A stretch of DNA of 64,000 nucleotides from Enterococcus phoeniculicola ATCC BAA-412 (GTDB taxonomy: Bacteria > Bacillota > Bacilli > Lactobacillales > Enterococcaceae). The notes below the pieces were generated by a model that saw only the letters and a list, made by a program, of their open reading frames with translations, did no database searches and had not been told where the DNA came from. Within the stretch, counting starts at the first letter, position 1. Each line of letters starts with the position of its first letter. This document shows positions 1 to 9,284 of this stretch, piece by piece. The translations under genes and the position numbers were made by a program. The DNA is taken from NCBI RefSeq assembly GCF_000407505.1, contig NZ_ASWE01000005.1:1-64000 (forward strand), read 5' to 3'.

Positions 1-3000
1 GAGCCGGGTAAAGCGATCCCATAGCCGCTTCCAGCTTTGGTTACATCATTGTCTCCGATATACGTTTTCCCGGTTGTTTTATCGTAGCCTGTAAAGTTCA
101 TTGGCTTGATACTCTCCGCATTTTTAATTGTCGGATTGACAGTGAGTACTTGAAACGCTTTTGTCGAGCCAAACCACGTACCATTACTTGCCACCATTGC
201 CGACGCTGCCGGAGAGGTAGCAATCCACGTTAAGCGATCTTTTGACTCATCTGGTGTTTCAAAATCAGAGATATTGATTTTCCCAGTGCCAGGAGGGGAC
301 TCAATAGTTCCTTCATCCTCCACAGTCAACTTCCCAATGGAAATCAACCCTGTCGTTGTAGAAATTCCTAATCCGCCACCTTTTGATAAGTGAACATCGC
401 CAAATTCATTGTAGGTTGTTCCGTGATTTGCTGCAGTTGCACTACTTCCGTTTTTAACATTTCCACCAGAAGCCATCAACTTAAGCCCATTCGTAATATT
501 CATCGAAGTAAAATTCAGTACTCCTATTCCTGAACTATTAATTGGCTCTTTTTGATAGACACCTAGTCCATCTACATTTGCACCAATCGTAAAGACAGAC
601 TTGTTCGTACTTGCAGCGACAATCGCATTCGTAAAGTTATCAGATTGATTTCCCCCAGATAATCCATTGATGCTTTTTGCCCCCTGCAGATTAACTTCTA
701 CATCTCGAAGAATTTTAGAGTTTGAGAGGTTGGAATACTGTGTTGCATACAAATTCCCAATCGTAGAACCATCAGCTTGAATATTCATGATGATTTTTCC
801 ACTTTTCGTGTTTGCCGCATTTGTCCCGCCATCGCCATAAATATTGGCTCCAGCAAGTGAATCTACTCCAGGTTTTGCATAAATGTTTAACGTAATTGTA
901 TTGTTTTCGTCAGTTCCAAGGTTAGTGTTAACCCCAGCAGGACGTCCGCCAGTGACAGAAGTTCCGGTTGGCAATTTAAAATCGCCATCGTAATTTCTTA
1001 AATCAATCGTTAAATTCGCGTTTCCCGCAATGGTTCCACTATTAGTTACACCGCCTGAGAAACCATTGTTTCCTGAACGTGTTCTCCCAGAAAAATCACC
1101 GCCATAAACGTAATTATCTGAGTTTCCAGTAACCAAATGACTCCCAACTCCATAGGTTCCTCCCATAGATGCATTGATTACGCCATCGTAAACTTCCACG
1201 CCAACGTTTCCTACAATTTTACTATCGCTCCAGCCACCGCCAGATAGGAACCAGTCGACTTGACCATTCATTACGGTTGCATGCGTGTCACCGAAGATTC
1301 TATCGGTTTCAAAACCGCCACCTTCAAGAGTATCTACAAGACCTGCATTCATGATATTGGATGTGTTTCCTTCAACAACGCCAGAAAATCCACCGCCATA
1401 GGTCCAACGTGCAAACGTATTATTTTGAATGGTCTTCGTATTTCCTTTAATGTAAATTGGATAACGAACGCCTACATTGCCACCTGCACCCACAACGTCT
1501 AGCGGTACACCAAAAGGACGAGTATTCGTAGAGTTAGAATAGGCCATATTAGATGGCATAGAGCCTCTGTATACAAGTCCCTCTCCTCCAGCAGTTCCAT
1601 CACCCTTGTATGTCCCAAGCTCGATGGTTGTATTTCCTTCGATATAGCCTGCACGACCTGCCGCAGTAACATAGTAACCAGCGCCATTACCAATTGAGCC
1701 TTTGGTAACCTTTGTATAAATGTTCCCATAGAGCTTAAATTTAGCAGCATCTTCCGCAAGCTGTTGTCGTTGCTCTGGAGTATAGGCATCGTAAGTAGTC
1801 AAATTGCTGGCGCCCATCGTTGATTGCGTTAATCTTGAGGCAGATTCCCCTGCTCCACCATTGAAATAGTTAATTCCTCCGTTACTTGCCGTTGGACCAG
1901 CCGTAACCGTACTTGTAATATTTCCTTTAATCGTTCCTGAAATATTATTAGCACCTTCAAATTGATCTAATGTTCCAGAATATAAGCTGATATCTAATAG
2001 GCTTGTGATGACATCTTTGCTTACATCCGTTCCAATATCGCCAGTACCAGAACCACCAGTAAATCGAACAGTTGTCCCTCTAAATCCGCCATATCCGGAG
2101 ATACGAGAATTGATTGGTCCTGTGATATTCCCAAAAAGCGTTCCGCCAAAGAATTTATTAAATAAAAATCCTGAAGCTGAATCTTTAATATCTATGGTTG
2201 TATTAACTGTCCCCTCAGTATTCGCAGGAGCTGCACTTGTTCCCACACCTGCTCCATAAATTTCATTAATATATCCTTTTGTGTTTGTTACGGTTGTTGT
2301 AATATTTCCTTTGACTGTTCCAGATTTTGCGCCGCCACTAAGAGTTGCAATGTTTCCAGTGGTATTATTAATGACAATACTTGGATTTCCGGTTAAGGTT
2401 CCTCCAGCTTCATTCCCACCATAGAACTCCCACGTACCAGAGCCTGTCGCATCCAAGGTTAACGTCGGATTTCCCGTAATATCTTCATTATCTGCTCCGC
2501 CATATACACTAAATCCATTCCCTGAAGAACCACCTGTCAGAGTTAGATTGTGGCCATTCATGTACATCTTCGCACCTGAATAAGAGATATTCCGAAAAAT
2601 AACTGACGTTCCAAAATAAACACTATTTGCTGTACCTGTACCAAATGTCAATGTTTTACTATTTGCAGGTACTGCAGTATCTGTTGTAATTGGATCATCT
2701 GAATTTCCAGTAATAGTCAATGTGCCAACTTTTCCAGCCAACGCATAAAACGTTGCATTTGTTGCATCTACTGTCGCAGGTACAACTTTTGCCTGAATAC
2801 CAGTGCCAGTAAGAGATACGTTTGCACCTATGTATAAAACGTAGTCGCCACCTGCACCGTTTTGATAAAGATCATTTAATGCTGATCGAACGCCTGCGCT
2901 ACTTGCTGCGTATTCTTTGTACGCATTGTTTGCATCCGTTGGGTCAGGCACAACAATCACTTTCGTTTTATCTGCTGCACTAATCACATCTTTAATAGAA

Positions 3001-3521
3001 GTGTTTACTGCAAGCTTTGCTGATCTCGCTTTTACTTCTTTAAACACAGAAATAATTGTTAAATCACTAGTAATTTTCAACGATTGTAGCTCTTTCGTTG
3101 AATAAAGTTCATCGCCAATTTTCCACCCTAAAAAATCCTCTAACTGGTCTGCTGCAGGAATTTCTTCAGAGGTTAGTTGGCTTGTATCCTCCTTTTCTAC
3201 TTTGATTTCTGTAACATTTGACGAGAAATTGTGTTTAGCGTCTGTTAGAAATGTCACATGATGAACAAGTGTTTTTTCACTTTCATCAACCATTTCTTGT
3301 GAAGACTCTTCACTGCCTCCAACTATAGATTCGCTTGATTCCGAAGAGCTTGTAGAATTTGTAGATGATTGACTCGATACTGTTTTTTCTTCGGTTTCTA
3401 TTACAGATGACTCGTCAACCGTTTCATCTGATGTAACAGTTTCGGCTACTGCAGTCGCAGACATCCAAACTGGACTTATCACCAAAACCAAGCTAAAAAA
3501 TATTGTTGCGATTTTCTTCAC
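1..3521 (-). CDS. Large secreted beta-helix-like surface protein, C-terminus beyond window
   Basis: The reading frame is open from a GTG at 3521 to the window edge (1173 codons, no stop), so the C-terminus is missing. A GGAGGAG ribosome site lies 5-11 bases upstream. The N-terminus is a signal peptide (KKIA, hydrophobic core, cleavage near SATAVAE), then a Ser/Thr/Glu-rich linker of about 80 residues. From about residue 200 the protein repeats a short pattern, hydrophobic-x-GN-(I/P/T)-beta strand-(Y/G)GG, at least a dozen times (for example ITGNPTLTL, LTGNPSIVI, VKGNITTTV, IKGNITSTV, IEGNTTIEL). Such Gly-Asn/Gly-Gly turn repeats are typical of right-handed beta-helix adhesins; this fold is inferred. 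A sortase anchor would be expected in the missing part. Function (adhesion, biofilm) is unproven. It is a monocistronic-looking gene following the recA terminator. Confidence 0.85.
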   Translation of the reverse strand, partial: MKKIATIFFSLVLVISPVWMSATAVAETVTSDETVDESSVIETEEKTVSSQSSTNSTSSSESSESIVGGSEESSQEMVDESEKTLVHHVTFLTDAKHNFSSNVTEIKVEKEDTSQLTSEEIPAADQLEDFLGWKIGDELYSTKELQSLKITSDLTIISVFKEVKARSAKLAVNTSIKDVISAADKTKVIVVPDPTDANNAYKEYAASSAGVRSALNDLYQNGAGGDYVLYIGANVSLTGTGIQAKVVPATVDATNATFYALAGKVGTLTITGNSDDPITTDTAVPANSKTLTFGTGTANSVYFGTSVIFRNISYSGAKMYMNGHNLTLTGGSSGNGFSVYGGADNEDITGNPTLTLDATGSGTWEFYGGNEAGGTLTGNPSIVINNTTGNIATLSGGAKSGTVKGNITTTVTNTKGYINEIYGAGVGTSAAPANTEGTVNTTIDIKDSASGFLFNKFFGGTLFGNITGPINSRISGYGGFRGTTVRFTGGSGTGDIGTDVSKDVITSLLDISLYSGTLDQFEGANNISGTIKGNITSTVTAGPTASNGGINYFNGGAGESASRLTQSTMGASNLTTYDAYTPEQRQQLAEDAAKFKLYGNIYTKVTKGSIGNGAGYYVTAAGRAGYIEGNTTIELGTYKGDGTAGGEGLVYRGSMPSNMAYSNSTNTRPFGVPLDVVGAGGNVGVRYPIYIKGNTKTIQNNTFARWTYGGGFSGVVEGNTSNIMNAGLVDTLEGGGFETDRIFGDTHATVMNGQVDWFLSGGGWSDSKIVGNVGVEVYDGVINASMGGTYGVGSHLVTGNSDNYVYGGDFSGRTRSGNNGFSGGVTNSGTIAGNANLTIDLRNYDGDFKLPTGTSVTGGRPAGVNTNLGTDENNTITLNIYAKPGVDSLAGANIYGDGGTNAANTKSGKIIMNIQADGSTIGNLYATQYSNLSNSKILRDVEVNLQGAKSINGLSGGNQSDNFTNAIVAASTNKSVFTIGANVDGLGVYQKEPINSSGIGVLNFTSMNITNGLKLMASGGNVKNGSSATAANHGTTYNEFGDVHLSKGGGLGISTTTGLISIGKLTVEDEGTIESPPGTGKINISDFETPDESKDRLTWIATSPAASAMVASNGTWFGSTKAFQVLTVNPTIKNAESIKPMNFTGYDKTTGKTYIGDNDVTKAGSGYGIALPG

Positions 3522-4060
3522 TTTTTCTCCTCCTTTTTAAAAAATTTTGAAGTATATAAACAAATATCGTTATCAACGAACTCATCTACATTATTAGTCT
3601 ATACTTTATGATGGATAAAATTTTAAACGTTTTTTTGTAAAAAAATCAAATTTCGTTTTTTTTTCAATATTTTTTGATTAAAAAACACCTATAAAGCTTA
3701 TGGATAAGCGATTAATTTTTTTTTGAAAAATAATTCAATAACAAAAATATTTTTTATGAATTTTCAAAAAATTGATTATTTTCATTAAGTTGAACCGGTC
3801 TTACATTATATCTAGACATGAAGACATAACCATTAATAAAACAAAATCTTAATTTAAAATTGGCAAAAATTTGAAGAAAATTTAAGAAAACGTACGTTTT
3901 TAAAGAGATTTTGTTTAAAAAAAGAAATATTTTGTCTAAATTTTAAAAAAGTTGATTATCTCTACTTTCGATTACATATTTAAAAACAACTAAAATCGTC
4001 ATTTTTTTAATTTTTACTATTAGAAGACACACACTATGAAAAAGTCATCCTTCAATTTAG
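3522..4060. other. AT-rich intergenic region between recA terminator and surface-protein gene
   Basis: About 540 bases with extreme A/T richness and many A- and T-tracts (runs of 6-9). No credible coding frame is seen. It must carry the promoter of the leftward surface-protein gene. A-tract DNA of this kind is often intrinsically curved and can serve as an UP element or nucleoid-protein binding region; that role is inference. Confidence 0.6.
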
Positions 4061-4098
4061 TCAAAAAAAAAACAGTATCTCTGTTAAGAATACTGTTT
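4061..4098 (-). terminator. Rho-independent terminator of recA
   Basis: On the minus strand an AAACAGTATTC / GATACTGTTT hairpin is followed by a run of T (an A-run on the plus strand at 4063-4070). It sits about 30 bases after the recA stop codon. Confidence 0.85.
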
Positions 4099-4129
4099 CT
4101 CTTCTAATTTATATTTTATCTGTTTAGTT

Positions 4130-5173
4130 TTACTCTGCATCTAAAGGTAATTCTTCTTGTCCTTCTTCTACAAGCGTTGAGCCATCACCAATTCCATACG
4201 CTTCACGAACGCGCGCTGAAATTTCAGCCATCATTTCAGGATGCTCCGACATGTAAATCTTCACATTTTCACGACCTTGACCAATTCGTTCTTCTTTATA
4301 AGAGTACCATGCACCACTCTTATCAACGATGTCCTTCTCAACAGCCATATCTAATAGCTCACCTTCTTGAGAAATCCCTAAGCCATACATCATATCGACT
4401 TCAGCAACTTTGAATGGTGGAGCAACTTTGTTTTTTACCACTTTAATTTTCGTACGGTTACCTACGATATCCGTTCCTTGTTTTAATTGTTCTGCACGAC
4501 GGACTTCTAAACGAATCGTTGCATAAAATTTTAATGCACGCCCGCCAGGAGTCACTTCTGGATTACCGAACATAACACCAACTTTTTCACGAATCTGGTT
4601 GATGAAAATAGCAATTGTCTTTGTCTTATTAATTGAGCCTGATAGTTTACGCAAAGCTTGTGACATTAAACGTGCTTGAAGCCCCACGTGACTATCACCC
4701 ATTTCTCCATCAATTTCTGCACGAGGAACTAAGGCTGCTACCGAGTCAATAACAACAATGTCTACTGCACCACTCGATACCAAGGCATCAGCGATTTCCA
4801 GTCCTTGTTCTCCTGTATCCGGCTGAGAAAGTAGTAACTCATCAATATTTACCCCTAATTTTTGTGCATATTGAGGGTCTAGCGCATGCTCCGCATCAAT
4901 AAATGCTGCTGTTCCTCCATTTTTTTGCACTTCAGCAATTGCATGGAGGGCTACGGTTGTTTTCCCTGAACTTTCTGGTCCATAAACTTCAACAATTCTT
5001 CCTCGAGGATATCCGCCAACGCCTAAGGCAACATCAAGGGCTAATGAACCACTTGGAATTACAGAGATTTGTTGGTCAATTTTTTCGCCTAGCTTCATAA
5101 TAGAGCCTTTACCATAATTCTTTTCTATTCTTTTTAGTGCAGCATCTAAGGCTGCTTTACGATCATCTGCCAA
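4130..5173 (-). CDS. recA: Recombinase RecA
   Basis: Strand-exchange ATPase of homologous recombination, and co-protease for LexA cleavage in the SOS response; acts on single-stranded DNA in the cytoplasm. The 347 residues match the usual RecA length. Walker A is GPESSGKT (residues 65-72), Walker B lies in [12 protein letters not shown], the L2 loop region is [17 protein letters not shown], and the C-terminus is acidic. The ATG has an AAGGAGG site upstream. It has its own promoter and SOS box just upstream and its own terminator, although the preceding gene is cinA as in many Firmicutes. Nothing unusual is seen. Confidence 0.99.
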   Translation of the reverse strand: MADDRKAALDAALKRIEKNYGKGSIMKLGEKIDQQISVIPSGSLALDVALGVGGYPRGRIVEVYGPESSGKTTVALHAIAEVQKNGGTAAFIDAEHALDPQYAQKLGVNIDELLLSQPDTGEQGLEIADALVSSGAVDIVVIDSVAALVPRAEIDGEMGDSHVGLQARLMSQALRKLSGSINKTKTIAIFINQIREKVGVMFGNPEVTPGGRALKFYATIRLEVRRAEQLKQGTDIVGNRTKIKVVKNKVAPPFKVAEVDMMYGLGISQEGELLDMAVEKDIVDKSGAWYSYKEERIGQGRENVKIYMSEHPEMMAEISARVREAYGIGDGSTLVEEGQEELPLDAE

Positions 5174-5230
5174 TCGGATAATCCTCCTTATAGTTTAAAC
5201 ATACTGTTTACATTTCTTTTCAATAAATCA

Positions 5231-5259
5231 ATAATAGCTTTTTTTTTCAAAAAAATCAA
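5231..5259 (-). promoter_or_regulatory. Predicted sigma-A promoter of recA
   Basis: On the minus strand TTGATT (5259-5254) and TATTAT (5236-5231) are separated by exactly 17 bases, about 60 bases upstream of the recA ATG. The match to the -35/-10 consensus and the ideal spacing support a vegetative promoter. Prediction only. Confidence 0.7.
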
Positions 5260-5266
5260 GAAAAAC

Positions 5267-5280
5267 CGAACAAATATTCG
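5267..5280. promoter_or_regulatory. LexA (SOS) operator upstream of recA
   Basis: CGAACAAATATTCG is a near-perfect dyad matching the Firmicute SOS box CGAAC-N4-GTTCG at 12-13 of 14 positions. It abuts the predicted recA -35 element and lies between the cinA stop and recA, so LexA bound here would occlude the recA promoter. Confidence 0.8.
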
Positions 5281-5285
5281 CATTT

Positions 5286-6533
5286 TTATTTTTCTGTTAA
5301 AATTGCCCGCCGAATTAAGTCTAAGCCTTTCATGACTGCACTTTGTTGGACGTACTGACGGTTTCGATTAAAGTGATAACAGCGTGCTTCCACTTGTCCA
5401 TCCCTTTTTGCTAAGCCAATCCATACGGTTCCTGCTGCTTGTCCTTCCAATTCATCTGGGCCAGCAACACCCGTAAAGGAGAGCGCAAAATCCGTTTGTC
5501 CAAGTGCTAAGCTATTTACTGCCATTTCTTTTGCACATTCTTCACTCACTACGCCATATTTTTCGATAGTCTCCTCTTTCACCCCTAGAAGTGCAATTTT
5601 TAGTTTGGGTGAATAGGTGACAAGTCCTCCTGGGAACACTTCGGAAACACCAGAAATACTGCCTAAGGTTGACTGAAACATTCCAGCAGTCAGACTTTCC
5701 GCTGCTGTCACTGTTTTTCCATGGGCCCGCAATAAATCAACAACTACTTTTGCTAAACTATTATCATCACCATAGCCATAGAAAAATTCACCCACTCGCT
5801 GAAGTATTTTTTGCTCTAGCTCTTTAAGCAATTTTTCTGCTTCATTCTCATCGCCTGTTTTTACAGTGATTCGCAACGTGACTTCGTTTTCCTTAGCGTA
5901 AGGAGCAATTGTAGGATTCGTTTGCCCATCAATTAAATCAGCGAGATCAGTCACTAACTGCGATTCGCCAATGCCGTAAAAACGTAGAACTGTTGAATAG
6001 AGCTTTTCCTCTGTCGGAAAGACCTTTTGTAATTCTGGCACTGCATTTTGGCGAAACATTGGTTTTAATTCGCTTGGGGGACCCGGTAATAATAAATAGG
6101 TACTCTTTTCTCCTTGATACAATGACCCTACTGCCAAACCATTTGGATTTTGTAACGTAATACTATCTTGGATTGTTAACGCCTGCTGTAAATTATTTTC
6201 AGTCATCACTCGCTGTGAGTTTTCAAAAAAGTGTAGAAGAATCTGATAGCCCTTAGGATCCTGTACGAGAGACTTGCCTACATGCCTTGCGACAACCTCT
6301 TTTGTCAAATCATCCTCTGTTGGTCCCAAACCTCCGCATAACACAATCAAATCACTTCGTTTATCTGCTAAATTTAACAGCTCCTCTAATCGATTCCGAT
6401 TATCTCCTACAACGGTTTGATAGTAGACCTCCATCCCCAAATCAGCGAGCTGCTCCGATAAAAATGTTGCATTTGTATTAACAACTTGCCCTAACAATAA
6501 TTCTGTTCCAACTGCAATAATCTCTGCCTTCAT
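5286..6533 (-). CDS. cinA: CinA family protein (competence/damage-inducible, nicotinamide nucleotide amidase domain)
   Basis: A 415-residue, two-domain protein of usual length. Residues 1-170 form a molybdopterin-binding-like (MoCF) domain beginning [15 protein letters not shown], with the [10 protein letters not shown] motif. The C-terminal domain (about 255-415) has AESLTAG and FTGVAGP, typical of the PncC-type nicotinamide mononucleotide amidase fold, which recycles NMN. In streptococci CinA brings RecA to the membrane during transformation, and the gene order cinA-recA fits that link. Here a terminator separates cinA from pgsA and recA has its own promoter, so the three genes may not be strictly co-transcribed. 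The exact role in this organism is inferred from family. Confidence 0.95.
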   Translation of the reverse strand: MKAEIIAVGTELLLGQVVNTNATFLSEQLADLGMEVYYQTVVGDNRNRLEELLNLADKRSDLIVLCGGLGPTEDDLTKEVVARHVGKSLVQDPKGYQILLHFFENSQRVMTENNLQQALTIQDSITLQNPNGLAVGSLYQGEKSTYLLLPGPPSELKPMFRQNAVPELQKVFPTEEKLYSTVLRFYGIGESQLVTDLADLIDGQTNPTIAPYAKENEVTLRITVKTGDENEAEKLLKELEQKILQRVGEFFYGYGDDNSLAKVVVDLLRAHGKTVTAAESLTAGMFQSTLGSISGVSEVFPGGLVTYSPKLKIALLGVKEETIEKYGVVSEECAKEMAVNSLALGQTDFALSFTGVAGPDELEGQAAGTVWIGLAKRDGQVEARCYHFNRNRQYVQQSAVMKGLDLIRRAILTEK

Positions 6534-6590
6534 TACTTTCCCTCTTCTCTAGTAACATACGCCTTTTCTACTTTTCTCTTTTATTTTATC

Positions 6591-6622
6591 AAAAAAAAGA
6601 AGCTAATACATGATTTAGCTCC
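6591..6622 (-). terminator. Terminator after pgsA
   Basis: On the minus strand, GGAGCTAA and TTAGCTTC pair around an 8-base loop and are followed by eight T residues. It lies between the pgsA stop and the cinA start. Confidence 0.7.
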
Positions 6623-6688
6623 TACTTCTCTTCATTCAATAGATAAAATGAATAGTTGCAAATGAATCTGCACCTTATTCATTCCGTA

Positions 6689-7267
6689 TTACATTGATCC
6701 CTTAAACACATCACTATTTTTGGCAAAGTAATCTACTCCTGAGTAAATAGTAAATACTAAGCAAATATATAACATAATTTGTGCAACTGGAATTCCTGTA
6801 AGATTAAATGGTACATTGTCAATTAGTAATAAAATAATTGCCACCATTTGTGTAGCCGTCTTTACTTTTCCTGGCCATGCTGCAGCCATGACTTCGCCAC
6901 CTTCGACTAACAATAAACGTAGCCCTGTTACTGCTAATTCACGACAAACAATAATTGCAACAACCCAACTCGGCGCTTTATCTTGCCCAACTAACATAAT
7001 AAACGCCGTCATAACAAGCATTTTATCAGCTAATGGGTCTGCAAATTTCCCGAAATTCGTCACTAGCCCTTGGGAGCGAGCTATTTTTCCATCTAGCCAG
7101 TCGGTGATGCTTGCCACTGCAAAAATAATCGCTGCGACTAGTTGTGTAACCGCTAGATTCACCTCTCCCACATGGAGCGTTCCCCAGTCCAGATTAAGAA
7201 CCATAATCAAAATAAAAACAGGAATCATAAAAATACGTAAAACCGTTAATTTATTTGGTAAATTCAC
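6689..7267 (-). CDS. pgsA: CDP-diacylglycerol--glycerol-3-phosphate 3-phosphatidyltransferase
   Basis: Makes phosphatidylglycerol phosphate from CDP-diacylglycerol and glycerol 3-phosphate, the committed step to the anionic lipids phosphatidylglycerol and cardiolipin; integral membrane enzyme. The CDP-alcohol phosphotransferase signature is complete: D56-x2-D59-G60-x2-A63-R64-x8-G73-x3-D77-x3-D81. Four to six hydrophobic segments span 192 residues, the usual length. The rodZ-pgsA-cinA-recA order is the standard Firmicute arrangement, but here a repeat element separates it from rodZ. Confidence 0.98.
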   Translation of the reverse strand: MNLPNKLTVLRIFMIPVFILIMVLNLDWGTLHVGEVNLAVTQLVAAIIFAVASITDWLDGKIARSQGLVTNFGKFADPLADKMLVMTAFIMLVGQDKAPSWVVAIIVCRELAVTGLRLLLVEGGEVMAAAWPGKVKTATQMVAIILLLIDNVPFNLTGIPVAQIMLYICLVFTIYSGVDYFAKNSDVFKGSM

Positions 7268-7357
7268 TACAATACCCCTCTCTTACTCCCTATTATTCTA
7301 CGTTAGGAAGTTAAAACTTTCCACTAAAGTCATTTTATTCATGTAAAAAATAAGAAA

Positions 7358-7597
7358 AGTCTGGGACATAACTATACTAGTTACTTCCAGAACTTCTAAA
7401 ATATTGCTAAAGGTTGGAGAAGGAAGGGACTCAGCTCCACTTCGTTTCACTCTCAACAACTTCGACGCATGGAACATGCTGGAGTTGAAGGTATCGGAAA
7501 CAAACTGAAAGTACCTCTCTTCATCTTTTTCTTTCAAAAGCAGATGAAGAGCTGTACCTGATGGGTTCTCAGAGCTGAATGCCGCTATCCCAATCTC
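7358..7597. repeat. Intergenic modular repeat element, copy A
   Basis: This stretch between rodZ and pgsA contains two strong hairpins: CTCTTCATCT/AGATGAAGAG at 7517-7551 and CAACTTCGACGCATG/CATGCTGGAGTTG at 7458-7488. It ends in CTGGGACATAA-type sequence (7361-7372). Most of it is clearly related to 41600-41843 (opposite orientation) and its centre to 46335-46410. The ends carry imperfect inverted arms (CTGGGACATA and TATCCCA). A 79-codon frame across it is a by-product of the repeat and has no plausible start. Function is unknown; a 3' regulatory or processing RNA structure is possible. Confidence 0.75.
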
Positions 7598-8512
7598 TTA
7601 ATTGTTTTCCTGGTAGGTGATTGTCATATTCACATTTTTTCTTAACGCTGTATTGGTTGGATTAAAGGCTAAACTCTCACCATTGGCTTTTATTTTAACA
7701 TTTGCACCGGCACCAATAATTATCGTTGCGTTAGCTACATTGGCTGGCAATGTCGTTGATTGTTTTTCATCTGGTTGCAGTGTGTACTGATAAATATAGG
7801 CGCCATCAACCATTACCCCTAACCAGCAAGGACCCGTTTGACCTTCAAAATCAAGTTTGATTGGCTCTTTTACTTCGGCTAACGTCATGTTCACATCATC
7901 CCCAGATTCACTGTCCAGGCTAATCTTCATCTTAGATTCTTTCGATTCTTCTGTAGACGTTTCTTGTGTTGAACTTTCTGTCGATTCCACCGTTGAAGAT
8001 TCAGTCGTCTGGCTTGATGTTTCTTTTGTTTGTGTATCAGAAATGCCATCCACACTAATAGAAGTGTTCGGACTTGCAATCATCGGATCAGATTGACGGT
8101 TTTGCCAAGTATAATAAAACACAACAATCAAGATAGCAAGTGCCACTAAGCCCAAAGCAATTGCAGGAAGACTTCGTATCAGTCGATTGGGTGTATGCTC
8201 TTCTTCATAAATATCTTTTCTTGAACCATTTGCAAGTTCAGGCTCAGGACGTTTGATACGTTCTACGGGATATAAATCCTCTTCCCCATTAAATACCGCT
8301 ACTAGGTGTTCACCGTCTTCTCCTACTGCATTCGCATACTGTCTAATAAACGCGCGAACATAAAAAGTGCCGGGTAAAGAATCATAATTGTCTGATTCAA
8401 TTGCCTCTAAATAGCGTTTTTGAATTTTCGTCATTTGCTGTAGTTCATCTAACGAAATATTTTTATCTAAACGGGCTTGCCGTAATTTTGCTCCTATATA
8501 TCCATTGGCCAC
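7598..8512 (-). CDS. rodZ: RodZ-family cell-shape / helix-turn-helix membrane protein
   Basis: Links the cytoskeletal or elongation machinery to the membrane and helps maintain cell shape (family knowledge). Residues 1-75 are a helix-turn-helix domain (GAKLRQARLDKNISLDELQQMTKI) of the HTH_25 type, including YVRAFIRQYA. One membrane segment lies near residues 115-138, followed by a Ser/Thr/Glu-rich linker (about 150-195) and a C-terminal extracellular beta domain of the DUF4115 type (about 205-300). The start is a GTG with GGAG about 11 bases upstream; no in-frame ATG fits better. Total 304 residues, usual for the family. It lies downstream of the M16 peptidase pair after a long non-coding gap. 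Confidence 0.93.
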   Translation of the reverse strand: MANGYIGAKLRQARLDKNISLDELQQMTKIQKRYLEAIESDNYDSLPGTFYVRAFIRQYANAVGEDGEHLVAVFNGEEDLYPVERIKRPEPELANGSRKDIYEEEHTPNRLIRSLPAIALGLVALAILIVVFYYTWQNRQSDPMIASPNTSISVDGISDTQTKETSSQTTESSTVESTESSTQETSTEESKESKMKISLDSESGDDVNMTLAEVKEPIKLDFEGQTGPCWLGVMVDGAYIYQYTLQPDEKQSTTLPANVANATIIIGAGANVKIKANGESLAFNPTNTALRKNVNMTITYQENN

Positions 8513-9284
8513 TCGCTCATCTTCTCCAGTCTATTTTTCGTTCAATCAGTTCCCCAAAAGGCAACTTCTGTCATTTAATTTGTCGTTTCAATCATGTTTC
8601 ATTCGCATCGTATGCGGTTTTTTCTCACGATTTTTTTCTTTGTTTCCTATTCCATATAGCTATTGTCTAGCTTCTCAGCTTTCGTAACATCCATCAGCTT
8701 CTTAGTTAACAACGGCTATTTTTACTAAGTAATAGTTACGACTATCATCCAGTAACTCTTTTGAATAAAACATCTGTAAAATATAATAGCAGATAATGCA
8801 GGAATGCCAAAATCATCTACTTGTTTTTGATTTTTTTCTAAATGTCTTATCTCTGCAGATTCACCACAAGACAAGCTTGTTGACCGCTCAGAAAACAACT
8901 AATTCTCTATTTCCAACATCTCTAAGGATACCACAAAAAATTCTTGATTGGGATAGGTTTCTTACAAGTCTAAAACGAAACTTAATAGTTTTTTCTGGTT
9001 TGTAAGAATAGATGGAAAAAGATTGGAACCGAAGTGTTCAGCTTCGGAAACTGCGTAGAGACTGTGCATCATTAGAGGTGAACTATCATGGTTTGCAACA
9101 CCAAATAGGGCCATCTCTTCCCAGCTTTTATTAAGATTTTACGAGGGTGGGTTATAACTATCCAAGTTATAGCCCACCCTCCTTGCTTCACTTATCACTC
9201 AACACGGTCTTCAAAGAATCAGTTTTTACAGGCACATGCTTCCTTGACTTTCATTTACTCGAAAAAAACGGTCTATCGACTAAC
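8513..9284. other. Long non-coding gap between M16 peptidase and rodZ
   Basis: About 770 bases. Several short frames exist on both strands but none has a ribosome site, family motifs or gene-like composition. Its right end holds a terminator-like hairpin (listed separately). In many Firmicutes other genes (ymfI-, ymfJ- and ymfK-like) occupy this place; I see no recognisable remnant of them. It must contain the rodZ promoter. Confidence 0.5.
9119..9184. repeat. Repeat module D1: long-stem hairpin after M16 peptidase gene
   Basis: A 16-bp stem (GAGGGTGGGTTATAAC, 9143-9158; partner 9166-9181) with a 7-base loop and one G-U type mismatch, preceded by CCCAGCTTTTATT. A second copy with the same layout is at 41778-41837. 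It lies 100 bases after the leftward peptidase gene and probably acts as its terminator, although no strong T-run follows on the minus strand. Confidence 0.7.

Noticed and set aside
1260-3105. Several short frames on both strands in the first 3 kb
   Set aside because: All lie inside the single open minus-strand frame of the large surface protein.
1-3521. CRISPR-like periodicity in the first 3.5 kb
   Set aside because: The repetition is at protein level (GN/YGG turns) with variable DNA and no constant direct repeat.
3540-4060. AT-rich tract as a replication origin
   Set aside because: No cluster of DnaA boxes (TTATCCACA) or dnaA/dnaN nearby; the tract is better explained as a promoter and spacer region.
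6816-7346. 176-codon plus-strand frame
   Set aside because: It is antisense to pgsA, whose full CDP-alcohol phosphotransferase signature is on the minus strand.
7298-7537. 79-codon minus-strand frame between rodZ and pgsA
   Set aside because: It runs through repeat copy A, has no ribosome site and is explained by the repeat sequence.
8513-9284. Hidden decayed gene between M16 peptidase and rodZ
   Set aside because: Frames on both strands were read; no stretch resembles the ymfI, ymfJ or ymfK-type proteins expected at this position.
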